Assembly: GCF_000168975.1 (NCBI RefSeq)
Contig: NZ_AAUW01000031.1
Location: 1-49,369 of the forward strand
Direction of reading: 5' to 3'
DNA length: 49,369 nucleotides
DNA from: Roseibium aggregatum IAM 12614
GTDB taxonomy: Bacteria > Pseudomonadota > Alphaproteobacteria > Rhizobiales > Stappiaceae
Below the pieces are notes generated by a model that saw only the letters and a program-made list of their open reading frames with translations, was not told where the DNA came from and made no database searches. Shown here in pieces: positions 16,846 to 27,100 of this stretch (position 1 is its first letter; every line of letters starts with the position of its first letter). The translations under genes were made by a program, and so were the position numbers.

Positions 16846-19008
16846 TTAAACTTTCATGTCCAGACCGCCGCGTTGTTCGGCGATAGTCATTCTGACAATG
16901 TCTTCAAGCATCGGATCAGCTTCTGCGGAAACCGTCCCTCCGCCACCGTTCATGGCCGGCCCTTGATCCCCCTCGCCCTGCTGGGAGCCGAACTGCTGCC
17001 CCCCGTCCTGCCTCAGGGAGAATTGCAGGTTGTCCGAATCCGTATTGAGACCCGCGGCCTCCAGCGCCCGTTCCAGGCCACGCTGGTCGCGCAGGAACAT
17101 GTCCAGCGTCTCCGGCCGGTCGACACGCAGATGGGCCTGAACCTTGCCGTCGTGAGAAACCTTCATCTCAACTTCGACCCGGCCGAGTTCCGGCGGATCG
17201 AAACGCATCTGGAAGCGGGTATGGCCGTTCTTCAGATTGCGGGCGATCTCGGCCGCCACCTGGGTGGCCACATGGCCAGACTGGCTCTGGCTGGGCGCTT
17301 GCAGACTCTCGGTCCGCATTGCACCGGCCAGGTCGCCGCCGCGCACCGTTGCCGTGCCCATTTCACCGGAAATGCTCGTTTGCGGCAGATCTGCGGGCAG
17401 ATCCGTTTCTTCAAATGCGATGTTCGAAAGCGCCGCCGCCGAAACAGCGACCGATGCGGCTCCGCGAGGCTCCGGCCCTGTCTGGTCCGCCGCGTTGGCG
17501 GCAGGGCCAGCCGCAGCCGTCTTGGCAGCGCCCGCGGCTTGCGGGCCGGCTTCAGCCTCAACAGCAGGCTTGACCAGACCGGCACCTTCCCCGGCAGCAG
17601 TTTCTCCGGCTGGTGGCTGGTCAGTCAGCACCGGCTGCGCCGCCGGCTGAACTGGCTGCGGCACCGGCGCGGCACCCGCATTCACGGTGGCAGCAACCTG
17701 GCTGGCCGCAGCGCCTGTGGTGCTTCCTGCCTTCGGTGCCGCTTCACCTGTTTCCGCAGTCACCGCCGCTACCTGGGCAGCCTCCCCACCCACTACGAGC
17801 GTGGCAGGCACTGCGGCAGCCGTCGAGCCCTCAATAGTGGCTGCGGCCTGAGCAACGGCCGAAACGGAAGCCGCATGAGTTCCTGCGGGTGTCGCAGCCG
17901 CGACCTGAAGACCAGGAGCCTCAGCCCCTTTCTGGCTCGCCACCTTTCCCGCCGCGTCAACAGCAGCCCCGATAGCTGCAGACGACTGCGGACTTGACGG
18001 CTGAACGGCGGGTGTTGCCGACGCTCTAAGTTCTTTCGGCAGCTCGCTTTGCCAGCGGCGCTCTGCCGTGACAGCGGCCGGCCGTGAAACGGCGGCCTGA
18101 GCCTCTGCACCCAAGGCAGCCCCCGGCCGCTCGGGCGTTGCAGGTTGTGTGGCGCTCGCCTCGGCATCCGCCGGTGCGCCGGTGAAATTCGGCGCTGTGG
18201 CCGCTGAAGCAGCACCTGTATTGGCCTTGCCTCCTGCATCGGCCGCAGGCAGAGGTGCTGTGCCATTTGCGGGACCATCCAGAGGCGTCGAAGATCCATT
18301 GCCTGAAAGCGGCGCGGAGCCGGACGGCGCTGCACCGGGAGCCGCTGTGCCAGCACCCCCTGCACCCGAAACCCCAGCCTCTGGAACACCGCGCCCAAAA
18401 CCGCCTTCGCCCGAAACACCGGCGTTGGCGCTTATAGAAGCAGCAGCAGGGTTATCACCCGTTGCTTGCGACACTGGCTGCACAATCGGCGTGGCCGGCG
18501 CAAAATCAGCAGCCAGGGCAACCTCGCCAGACTGCACCCCGTCATCGCCCTCGGAAGAAAGCAGATCTTCCCCGGTTTTCACCGGCTGCGCGATACCGGA
18601 CAGCGGCGCTGCGGCGCTGATATCTCCGGAGACAGCCGGATCGGCCACAGGCACTGCCGGGTCCACTGCGCCGGCGGGAGCAAGTTCGCCGGTGGCCATA
18701 TTGGCCTGGATCTGCGTGGCAACCGCGCCAGGTACAAGCTGATCGGCCGTCCGGCCACCCTTGCCGGTGACAGCCGCGCTTGCCTGCGTCTTTGCTTGCT
18801 CTTTGCCCTGCCCGGCAATCGAGTTCAACTCGTCGGCAAATCCGTTTGCCTTCCCCTCAAGAGAGGAGGCTGCAGCAGAACCGGCAGACGCCTGTCCGCC
18901 AGCAAGCGCGCTGCCCGCGCCTGCTGCCAGCGCCCCGGCAGAAACATCCGTTGTCAGTCCAAATGGCAGCACGTTTGCCCCCAGATCCCGGCCCGCATCG
19001 GCGGGCAC
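16846..19008 (-). CDS. fliK: Flagellar hook-length control protein FliK
   Basis: FliK is an exported ruler and substrate-specificity switch for hook assembly. The 720 residues divide into a very long alanine/glycine/proline-rich, low-complexity region (about 1-590) and the conserved C-terminal Flg_hook domain, with RFQMRFDPPELGRVEVEMKV and LDMFLRDQRGLERALEAAGL near residues 600-680. A glutamine/glycine-rich tail follows. GTG at 19008 is the first possible start, because a TGA lies three codons upstream in frame. The upstream sigma-54 type element would leave a leader of only about ten bases, so a later start is possible. Confidence 0.93.
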   Translation of the reverse strand: MPADAGRDLGANVLPFGLTTDVSAGALAAGAGSALAGGQASAGSAAASSLEGKANGFADELNSIAGQGKEQAKTQASAAVTGKGGRTADQLVPGAVATQIQANMATGELAPAGAVDPAVPVADPAVSGDISAAAPLSGIAQPVKTGEDLLSSEGDDGVQSGEVALAADFAPATPIVQPVSQATGDNPAAASISANAGVSGEGGFGRGVPEAGVSGAGGAGTAAPGAAPSGSAPLSGNGSSTPLDGPANGTAPLPAADAGGKANTGAASAATAPNFTGAPADAEASATQPATPERPGAALGAEAQAAVSRPAAVTAERRWQSELPKELRASATPAVQPSSPQSSAAIGAAVDAAGKVASQKGAEAPGLQVAAATPAGTHAASVSAVAQAAATIEGSTAAAVPATLVVGGEAAQVAAVTAETGEAAPKAGSTTGAAASQVAATVNAGAAPVPQPVQPAAQPVLTDQPPAGETAAGEGAGLVKPAVEAEAGPQAAGAAKTAAAGPAANAADQTGPEPRGAASVAVSAAALSNIAFEETDLPADLPQTSISGEMGTATVRGGDLAGAMRTESLQAPSQSQSGHVATQVAAEIARNLKNGHTRFQMRFDPPELGRVEVEMKVSHDGKVQAHLRVDRPETLDMFLRDQRGLERALEAAGLNTDSDNLQFSLRQDGGQQFGSQQGEGDQGPAMNGGGGTVSAEADPMLEDIVRMTIAEQRGGLDMKV

Positions 19009-19028
19009 ATTACGTCACCGAGATTGGA

Positions 19029-19044
19029 AGCAAACATCGGGCCA
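19029..19044 (-). promoter_or_regulatory. Sigma-54 type -24/-12 promoter of fliK-flgD
   Basis: Read on the minus strand, TGGCCCG-N4-TTGCT matches the sigma-54 consensus TGGCACG-N4-TTGCW at all but one base, with exact spacing. Transcription would begin near 19018. It fits late flagellar genes controlled by FlbD, encoded 7.5 kb away. FlbD-binding sites could not be assigned. Confidence 0.65.
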
Positions 19045-19171
19045 AGTACGAAACGCGGAAAGACCCTTTGATTTCACTCATGTTTTTCAAGATCAGCCCC
19101 GCCCTGCACCGGCCTGCGGGCGGCAAGCTTTGCCGGTCAGGCAAAGCGTGCCTGCCATGCGGGGGAAGCAA

Positions 19172-19200
19172 TTGGCAGCCGCTCTCCTTATCTGTATAGT
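19172..19200 (+). promoter_or_regulatory. Sigma-70 type promoter of mnmA
   Basis: TTGGCA (19172-19177), a 17-base spacer and TATAGT (19195-19200) form a good housekeeping promoter, 115 bases before the mnmA start. The 306-base divergent region between fliK and mnmA holds this and the sigma-54 element, and no gene. Confidence 0.6.
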
Positions 19201-19314
19201 GCCGCCAACTTTGAATTGGGCCCTTGATCGCCGCCCGCCCGACAGGGCGCGGATGGCCGGGACGGACAACCGCCCGCCTGTGCGATCGGCCGAAAACTTC
19301 TGGAAGTAAACTGG

Positions 19315-20493
19315 ATGCGAAACAGTCTGGATCTGCCCGGCCGCCCGGAAGACACACGCGTTGTCGTCGCCATGTCCGGCGGGGTCGACAGCTCCGTCGT
19401 GGCCGCCCTGATGAAGGCCGAAGGCTACGACGTCATCGGCGTCACCCTGCAGCTTTACGATCATGGCGCCGCCGTCAGCAAGGCAAAGTCCTGCTGCGCG
19501 GGCGTCGACATTCACGATGCCCGCCGCGCGGCCGAAACCATCGGCATTCCCCACTACGTGCTGGATTATGAAAGCCGGTTCAAGGAACAGGTCATGGACC
19601 GTTTCGCCGACAGCTACATCGCCGGCGAAACCCCGATCCCATGCGTGTCCTGCAACCAGACGGTCAAGTTCACCGACCTTCTGAAGACCGCGAAGGATCT
19701 TGGCGCCGATGCACTGGCAACCGGCCACTATGTCCGCTCCACCCAGCAGGGCAACAAGCGCGCGCTTTTCCGCCCGGCTGATCTCGACCGCGACCAGAGC
19801 TATTTCCTGTTCGCCACCACGCAGGACCAGCTCGATTTCATCCGCTTTCCGCTTGGCGGCATGCCCAAGTCGAAGGTGCGTGAGCTTGCAGCCGAATTCG
19901 GCCTGACCGTCGCCAACAAGCCGGACAGCCAGGACATCTGCTTCGTGCCCAACGGCGATTATGCCGAGGTCATCCGCAAGCTGCGCCCCAATGCGGCCGA
20001 ACCGGGCGAGATCGTCCATATGGACGGCCGCGTTCTGGGTGAGCACGACGGCATCATCCATTACACCATCGGCCAGCGCCGCGGCCTTGGCGTTGCCACG
20101 GGCGACCCGCTCTATGTGGTGCGCCTCGACCCGGACGAGCGCCGTGTCGTCGTCGGCCCTCGCGAGGCACTGGCGACCCGCACCATCCTGCTGCGCGAAA
20201 TGAACTGGATCGGCGATCAGCCGCTGGACGAAGGCGACGAGATCGAGCTCTTCGCCAAGGTCCGCTCCACCCGCCCGCCGGCACCTGCCACCTTGCGCAT
20301 CCTGAACGGCAAGGGCTTCGTCGATCTCGCCAACGGCGAAACCGGCGTTGCCCCGGGCCAGGCCTGCGTCTTCTTTGATACGGATGACGAAACAGCCCGC
20401 GTTCTGGGCGGCGGCTGGATCCACAAGACCGAACGCACGGGCGACTGGGCGATCGATTTTCCACAGGCCAAAGCCCCCGTTTCCGCGGCCTGA
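19315..20493 (+). CDS. mnmA: tRNA-specific 2-thiouridylase MnmA
   Basis: MnmA is the cytoplasmic enzyme that makes 2-thiouridine at the wobble position of tRNA-Lys, tRNA-Glu and tRNA-Gln. The 392 residues show the PP-loop AMSGGVDSSV (residues 19-28), the catalytic CVSCNQTVKF near 110, ATGHYVR near 130, and SQDICFVPNGDY with the second catalytic cysteine near 205. The C-terminal beta-barrel domain is complete (GQACVFFDTDDETARVLGGGWI). Length is normal for alphaproteobacteria. A tRNA gene follows 114 bases later from its own promoter. Confidence 0.97.
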   Translation: MRNSLDLPGRPEDTRVVVAMSGGVDSSVVAALMKAEGYDVIGVTLQLYDHGAAVSKAKSCCAGVDIHDARRAAETIGIPHYVLDYESRFKEQVMDRFADSYIAGETPIPCVSCNQTVKFTDLLKTAKDLGADALATGHYVRSTQQGNKRALFRPADLDRDQSYFLFATTQDQLDFIRFPLGGMPKSKVRELAAEFGLTVANKPDSQDICFVPNGDYAEVIRKLRPNAAEPGEIVHMDGRVLGEHDGIIHYTIGQRRGLGVATGDPLYVVRLDPDERRVVVGPREALATRTILLREMNWIGDQPLDEGDEIELFAKVRSTRPPAPATLRILNGKGFVDLANGETGVAPGQACVFFDTDDETARVLGGGWIHKTERTGDWAIDFPQAKAPVSAA

Positions 20494-20534
20494 GGCCAGA
20501 CAAAAAACTTTGCGGCCGGACGCCAATTCAACGC

Positions 20535-20563
20535 TTGACGCCCGCCCGCCGCCTCACTATAAG
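20535..20563 (+). promoter_or_regulatory. Promoter of tRNA-Met
   Basis: TTGACG (20535-20540), a 17-base spacer and TATAAG (20558-20563) lie 45 bases before the tRNA 5' end, which leaves a short leader for RNase P processing. Confidence 0.75.
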
Positions 20564-20607
20564 CACCCCACGTCGCGCGGGCCACCCAGGCCCGGATCGC
20601 ACGGGAT

Positions 20608-20684
20608 GGCGGAGTAGCTCAGCCGGTTAGAGCAGCGGAATCATAATCCGCGTGTCGGGGGTTCGAGTCCCTCCTCCGCTACCA
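20608..20684 (+). tRNA. tRNA-Met (CAT)
   Basis: A complete 77-base tRNA with encoded CCA. The acceptor stem GGCGGAG pairs with CTCCGCT (20674-20680), with one G-T pair. The D arm is GCTCAGCCGGTTAGAGC. The anticodon stem GCGGA/TCCGC encloses the loop ATCATAA with anticodon CAT, and the T arm carries GGTTCGAGTCC. The sequence resembles elongator tRNA-Met of alphaproteobacteria; an Ile2 identity (lysidine-modified CAT) is less likely. The accessory island begins directly after it. Confidence 0.93.
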
Positions 20685-21144
20685 AATTTTCAACGAAATC
20701 CCCGTATCGCAATCGCAGGCTAACTCTGCTTGCGGCCAGCAAGAGCGCGAAAGCAATTTCTTAGCTACTTGTAGCCAGGCACGCAGCTGTTGTAGCGCGC
20801 AAGTTCGTTTGGCAAATCGCGCAACTTCGTTTGGCACCCATTTTTTCGTGAATTGAAGCTTTTTCGACGTTTGCATTCGCTGTGATTGGGCACCTACCCT
20901 GATAGTTCGACCGCAGACTCAGCGCCTCTGTCAAACTAATACCCATTGCGCCGCATTCTCGTTTAGGTCTCATCCCGACGTCGCACCGAGACCGGGCTTT
21001 GCACTCGCAGCAGATGCCTGGAACAGTCGACCGCATTGGCGCGCCTGTTCATCATGGCTACATGCTTTTCTTCAACCACTCACGCACAAATAGTCCGTTT
21101 CTCCACCGAGCTTGCATTGCCGGAACGAAAGCCCGCACCGGTAG
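20685..21144. other. Island boundary region without a gene
   Basis: These 460 bases lie between the tRNA gene and the stop of the giant helicase gene. Short open frames are present on both strands, but none has protein-like composition or a ribosome-binding site. No integrase gene is present. A pair of 18-base direct repeats is the only structure seen. Confidence 0.5.
20797..20836. repeat. Pair of 18-bp direct repeats, period 22
   Basis: GCGCAAGTTCGTTTGGCA (20797-20814) recurs at 20819-20836 with one difference (G to C at the seventh base) and a 4-base spacer. A 22-base period places both copies on the same face of the helix, as for iterons or recombinase arm sites. Function is unknown. Confidence 0.65.
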
Positions 21145-24100
21145 TCAATCCGGCCCATTACTTTCGTCCTCACGATCAGCTTGCCCCTGCCCGAACATAG
21201 CGGCAAGCTTTGAAATGTCCGCTCGGAACGACTGCGTGACACGGCCATAGCCGAGGACGCCGGCAACTGTCTCAGCGAGATCCTCGGGGGCCTGATCAAG
21301 TATTTTCCGGATTAGCCCAAGTTTCTCTGGGAGAGGCACCTCTTTCCACTGACGCAAGCGACCGTTGATCTCAAGCCCGCGAAACGACAGAGCATCGACC
21401 GGCTCCGTAGCGTCAGACCAGAAAATCCAATGCTCGTCCGCCGACCGCGTCCGAGGTGCAACGCGTTCAACCGCGTGCCAGATCGTCGACGATATCTTGC
21501 CGCCAGTGCGCTGGAACCCATGATCTCGCGCGATCAGGTCGCTCAGGCGTTTGAAAGTGATCGGTGCTTCTTCCTGAATGTGAAACCGCGCCAGTCGTTG
21601 CAAAGTTGGCTTGTAACCCGGTGCGTGGAAAGAATCCGGATCGAGGGTGATTTGAGGCTGCGCAACGATCCCGAGGTCGAGTTCAAGGGCATCTGGCACG
21701 TCCGTCTTTGCCATTCGTGCAGCGAGCGGTCGGTCCCGCTCCGCGAGAGGCTGTGTCGGTTCGGAAGGTAATGGATCAGTCTCGGGTAACAGCTCTAACG
21801 TCGTTTCGGTTTCAACGGCCTCCTCATCTTTAAACTCTTGATCGCGTGTCGCGTCCTGTTGTGATTCGGGCTCCGCGTCCTCGATGGATCCTTCATTGGA
21901 TAGGGCTGCGGCCTCAACGGCAAGCCGATCTTCCTCGCGGACCGTTTCGAGCAACACTTCCAAATCGTGATGCAGCTGCTCCAGCCGTGAACGCGGATCG
22001 ATAAACCAGTCAGTCGACCAAACTCGGAGTAGTCGCCAACCGAGTCGCTCAAGGATAATGTGGCGCACGCGGTCTCGGTCCCGAGCAGAGGCCGAACTGT
22101 GGTAAGCAGCGCCGTCGCATTCGATCCCAGCCAGGAATTCACCGGGCTTGTCGGGATGCACGACACCGAGGTCGATGCGAAACTTGGAGACGCCAATCTG
22201 TGTGCGTATCGTCCAGCCCTTTGCGCGAAGGCGTTCGGCGACGGCCATCTCGAAATCGGAGTCGTAATCGCTGTTGCCATAGGACCGTACGGCACGCCCG
22301 AGTGCGGCCGGCCCCTGCGCTGCGAACTCCAGGTAGTTTTTCAGGTCTCGTACAGCATCAGAGTTTGTGCGCGTTAGGTCGATCATCGTCGGATCGAAGC
22401 TACAGAAGATCACAACCTCGCTGGTCGCGCGGGTGATTGCCACGTTCAGACGCCGCTCACCTCCCTTCTGGTTCAGCGGGCCGAAATTCATTGAGATGGT
22501 CTGCGCCCCGGGCTCCGTTGGTCCATAGCAGATGGATATCAGTATGACGTCGCGCTGGTCGCCCTGCACTGTCTCGAGGTTCTTCACGAATACCGGCTCC
22601 TGCACATTCGGACCAAAGAACCTTTCAAGCGACGGATCAGCACGGCGGGCTTCATCCAGCAAGTTTTCGACCAGGCGTTGCTGTTCCGTGTTTAGCGTTA
22701 CGACACCGATGGAGAGATGCCTGCGTGCAGGATCTTTCAGATGAGCGACAACTTCTGCAACGACAGCTCGCGCCTCTTGCGGATTGTTGCGCCCTTTGCC
22801 GCGCGCATAGACGCCGTCGACCCGTTCCAGCCGCACCGCGGTTTCGCGCGTGTCTGCCGAAGGATAGGTAACCAGTTGCCCCTCGTAATAGGCATGATTC
22901 GAAAAGGCGATCAGGCTTTCGTGCCGACTGCGATAGTGGCCGGTCAATCGGTGCAGAGGCACGCGTGCGGCCAGGGCTTCATCGAGAATACTCTCGAGAT
23001 CGGCCATGATCATGCCATCGCCATCATCGTCGCCCGCATCGCGGGAGAAGAAATTTGTTGGCGGCATCTGCTTAGGGTCGCCAACGATGATGCTTCGCCG
23101 CCCGCGGGCGATCGCGCCAATGGCATCGGGAACGGTGATTTGGCTTGCTTCGTCGAAGACCACCAGGTCGAACAGTTCAGATTCCGCAGGCAGAAACTGC
23201 GCTACGGAAAGTGGGCTCATCATCAAGCAAGGCGTCAGGCGCGTCAGCGATGCCCCCATGTCCTTGACCAACTGCCGCACTGGAGCCGAGCGGGTGCCGC
23301 GTTGTAACTGACGCGCCAGCACGCCCAGCCCGGGGTCGGCGGTAGTCTGCCGGTCCGGGATCTCTCCGGAAAGCCGAGCGCGGACGTAAGATGCTGTCAA
23401 CCCAGAAAAGGCGGCGTCCATTATGCGGAAATCAGCGATGTCTGCAGTATGTGTCGTCGCTGAGAAGCGGCGCAGCAGCGGGTTTGCGTCGATCAGTTCA
23501 GGCGCGGCCCAGCGGCAATAAGCTGTCCGGAAGGCTTCAACGGTTTGCTCATGGTCTAGCGTGCCTCGTTCGAGGGCCGTAGCGAAGGCACCTAAACCCT
23601 TTTCTTCGGCCTCTCGGCGAACAGAGACCCAGCCACACCAAGCATTCAATCTGCGCTCTCGGTCAGCAATCGCTCCAGTTGTCTCTATCAACCGGTGTAG
23701 TGATTGCGGCTCCGGCGATTGACCTGCCGGGACTGTCAGCCCATGCCACTCGGCTTCGACGGCCGTAAAGGCGTCCAGCGCAGCACGCAGGTCGGCCCCC
23801 GCCTTGTCGGTCGCCCCACCCTGCTCCAGCAGATCCCGGCCTTCGCAAAGACGCAAGCGTAAGGCCGCACGCAGGGCGACGATATCGTGTCCGGCATCGC
23901 CGAGCCGCAACGTAGCCGCTCTCAGGGCCTCTCCACCGGTTATCGCGGCTCGCAGTGATTGCGCCGAGGTGGCCAGTCCCTTCCACGGTGTGCCGTTGGG
24001 CAAGGTTCCGGCGATCTGGGTCATCTTCTGCTTGAGTTCCGCCAGGTCCGCCAGTTTTTCGAGGTCATTTTCGGGCCTCTCGCCACCAGGGCCGATCTGG

Positions 24101-27100
24101 TCAGTGATGGCTGTGCGCAGCTTCTTCAAAGCGCCGCCTCGGGTCAAAAAACTGCGCCCTAGCGCCTCAGTGCGCTCCGCGATCCAAGCCGTAACAGGTG
24201 CAGAGGCAATGGCTTCGTCACGGTATCCCCGCGGCAGCTGCTTGCGCGTTTCCTGCCAGCGTTCAAACAGGAGCAAAAGCGCGGAAAGACTTTCCAATGC
24301 GTTTCGCCCTTCGGATGTCATGGCGAAGCCTAGGTCCGTCGCGAAGCAATGGGAAAAACACCGGGTAACCTCGGCGAGAGCATCAACTTCCTCTCGCGTG
24401 GTGTTCACATCGGACAAATCGAGACGCTGCACAAGCGCTGCCCGCGCCGTCAGCAATCCCTTCGCAGCTTGCCCGAGCCGCCGAGCGACATCGACAATTT
24501 GGCCTTGCCAGGCAAAGTTCCATTCCTCGGTATCGATCCCAACAAAGGTTTCGAAATCTTCGGCTTCCGTTTCACTGAACCGCTGACCCAGCCTGCGTGC
24601 CGCGGTGCAAAGATCCTCGAAGGCTTCCGGAGTCGGTGCAAAACCGAGCGGTCCCTGCCGCTTTGGCCAGTCGAGGTCCACGCGATGCAGATCGCCATGG
24701 CGCAGGGTCCGTCCCATGGCGTCACGCGCACTAATACCTGCCGGTCCAGGCGCATGCAGAGCATCCACTAACCCGTTAAGACGGTCGCGTAGCTCTGCCA
24801 GTCGATTAGCCTCGCGGGTCCACTCCTCCTGGTCGAGCGTTTCATGGCTGGACCACGCCGTATCGAGCTGATCCAATACAGCTTTCTTGCTTGCCTTGTT
24901 TGAATGCAATTCGAGGCAAAAGTCGCCAAGGCCAACCTGTTTCAGCCGCCGATAGACAACATCCAGCGCAGCCATCTTCTCTGACACGAACAAGACCCTG
25001 TTCCCAAGCGCAAGGTTGTGGGCGATGATGTTACCGATGGTCTCGGACTTACCAGTGCCGGGCGGTCCTTCCAGAACAAAGTCCCCTTCTTGACCGGACG
25101 CGTGCACGGCGACCAGTTGGCTGCTGTCGGCGTTGAGTGGAGCAAACACATCCGAAGGCGCGATGCGACGATCAATCTCACGCGGCTCGACGAACAATGA
25201 AGGTGTGGCGAAAGGTTCACGCGGCGTGTCGATCAGGTGACGCACGAGCGGCGCTTCTTTCAACCGCTCCGTACGATCCGCAAGGTCCTTCCACATCAGG
25301 TACTTGGCGAACGAGAACGTCCCGAGGATCACGTCCTCGGTCACTTCGAAACCGGGTACGTCGCGTACGCGGTGTCGTACGATGTCCCAAATCCTGGCCA
25401 CGTCAACGCCGCTCTCATCACGCGGCAACTCTCCAACAAGTTCGGGCATCTCGATCCCGAAATCCTGTTTCAACATCTGCAGTAGGGTTAGGTTAAAAAC
25501 CGTGTCATCATCGTGCCGCACCAGAACTGGCTTCGACCGCGCGCTTGCACGCTCCAACCGTACTGGAACAAGGATCATGGGCGCCCGGCTGTCGCTACTA
25601 GTCCCTGACGGCGTCCAGCGAAGCATACCAAGCGCGAGGAAAAGCGTGTTGCTCCCCCCCTCCTCGATATCCGCGCGCGCCTTGCGGTACAGGTTTATCC
25701 CGGCTTTTTCGAGCGTCTTTGGATCGGTGTTCGCGATGACTTCCTTGCGCTCCAGCGCGTCGAGCGCGTGGTTGTGCGCCCAATCATCCCCTGTGCGCAA
25801 GGTGAACTGCGCGCGGTCGCTATCGCTTCCTTTGGCACCTTTTTCCGGCGGCGACGTCAGACGCAGCTTTGCCCCTCCCGCCAATAAGTCCTCAAGCCTG
25901 CCGGGATCGGGGCAGAAAATCGGTAGCGCCGTCGAAGAGGGTTTTATGTTCAGCAGACGGTTGCGGCGGGACAGATCCAGCAGGCTACGCTTCCAGGTAG
26001 CCAGCCTTTCCTCAGGGGTTTTCTCGGAGAGGTCGACATCATCTTGCTGCTCGAAAGGCGGTAAATCATCCGGTGGGATGTCCAGCGGCGGGGCGCTGGT
26101 TGGCTCAGTAGCATCTCCGCCTACGGATGCCTCTGTCACTGAGGACAAAGGTTGGATGCCACGTTTGCGCGCTTGATAGACGTCCAGCGCGTAGATGAAG
26201 TTTGGATCATGCTCCTCGGCAATTTGCCGGTTGGCCTCGTTGATCGCCTTGGTGAAGGGCAGCGGGTGTCCGGCGGTCGCCATCGTTGTCTCGAACAGTA
26301 CGAGTTCGCGCAGGTCTTTGGCTTTGCGGACAACCAACGGGTCATCGACCGTCAATGTCGGGAACCATGCGGGCTGCAACCATGCGCCCGCGAAAGCGTG
26401 TTCCTTTGTGAATACCAAGACAGGGTGCAGCCCGGCCTGCTCGAATGCCGCGGCAAACAGAAGCGCCGTGTCAAGGCAGGTCGACAGCCCTGTATGTCTG
26501 ATATCCGATGGTAAGCGGATCTTCTGCCCCGTAGTTTCGAAACTGGCAGGTGGCACCGCATAGGTCAGCCCCTGCGCGCTGACGGCAGCCCAGATTGAGG
26601 ACATCAACTCCCAAGACCTTTGAGTCGACTTCGTCTGATAGCCGTTGATCGATCCGTCTCGACCACCTTCGACTAGAATCCGCGATGCATCTTTCAAGAC
26701 CTTCTGAACGAAGCCGTCGTTCGGTGTCACAAAAGCTGCCAGTAGCTCAGGCATATAGCGCGAGCCGCCCCACTCGTTGCGAGCCAGGGCTTCGACATTG
26801 TCAGTCGCCTCCACAAGGACATCATCGCCCTTGTGCAAGGTCAAATGGATATCCACTCGCAGTCGATCGGTGAGTTTATCAAGCATTCCCCCGGCAAGCG
26901 GCAAACGCCGATCCTCGATGCGCAGTTTTGCCCCGGCATCGAGCCGGTCGATGGGCCACTCCCGTGCACCGAAGACAACCGGATCGGCCGATATCGACAG
27001 CCGAAGGTCTTCGAGTGGTATTTCCGAAGCATTCTCCACTGTCAGCTCCAGAAGCACGGGTACATCGTTCTGATGCGACGCAAAGGTCACCTTGCGCGCG

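Noticed and set aside
16042..17997. Plus-strand 651-codon frame opposite flgD and fliK
   Set aside because: Arginine- and glycine-rich shadow over confident flagellar genes.
19093..20526. Minus-strand 477-codon frame opposite mnmA
   Set aside because: Entirely antisense to mnmA, which has all catalytic motifs.
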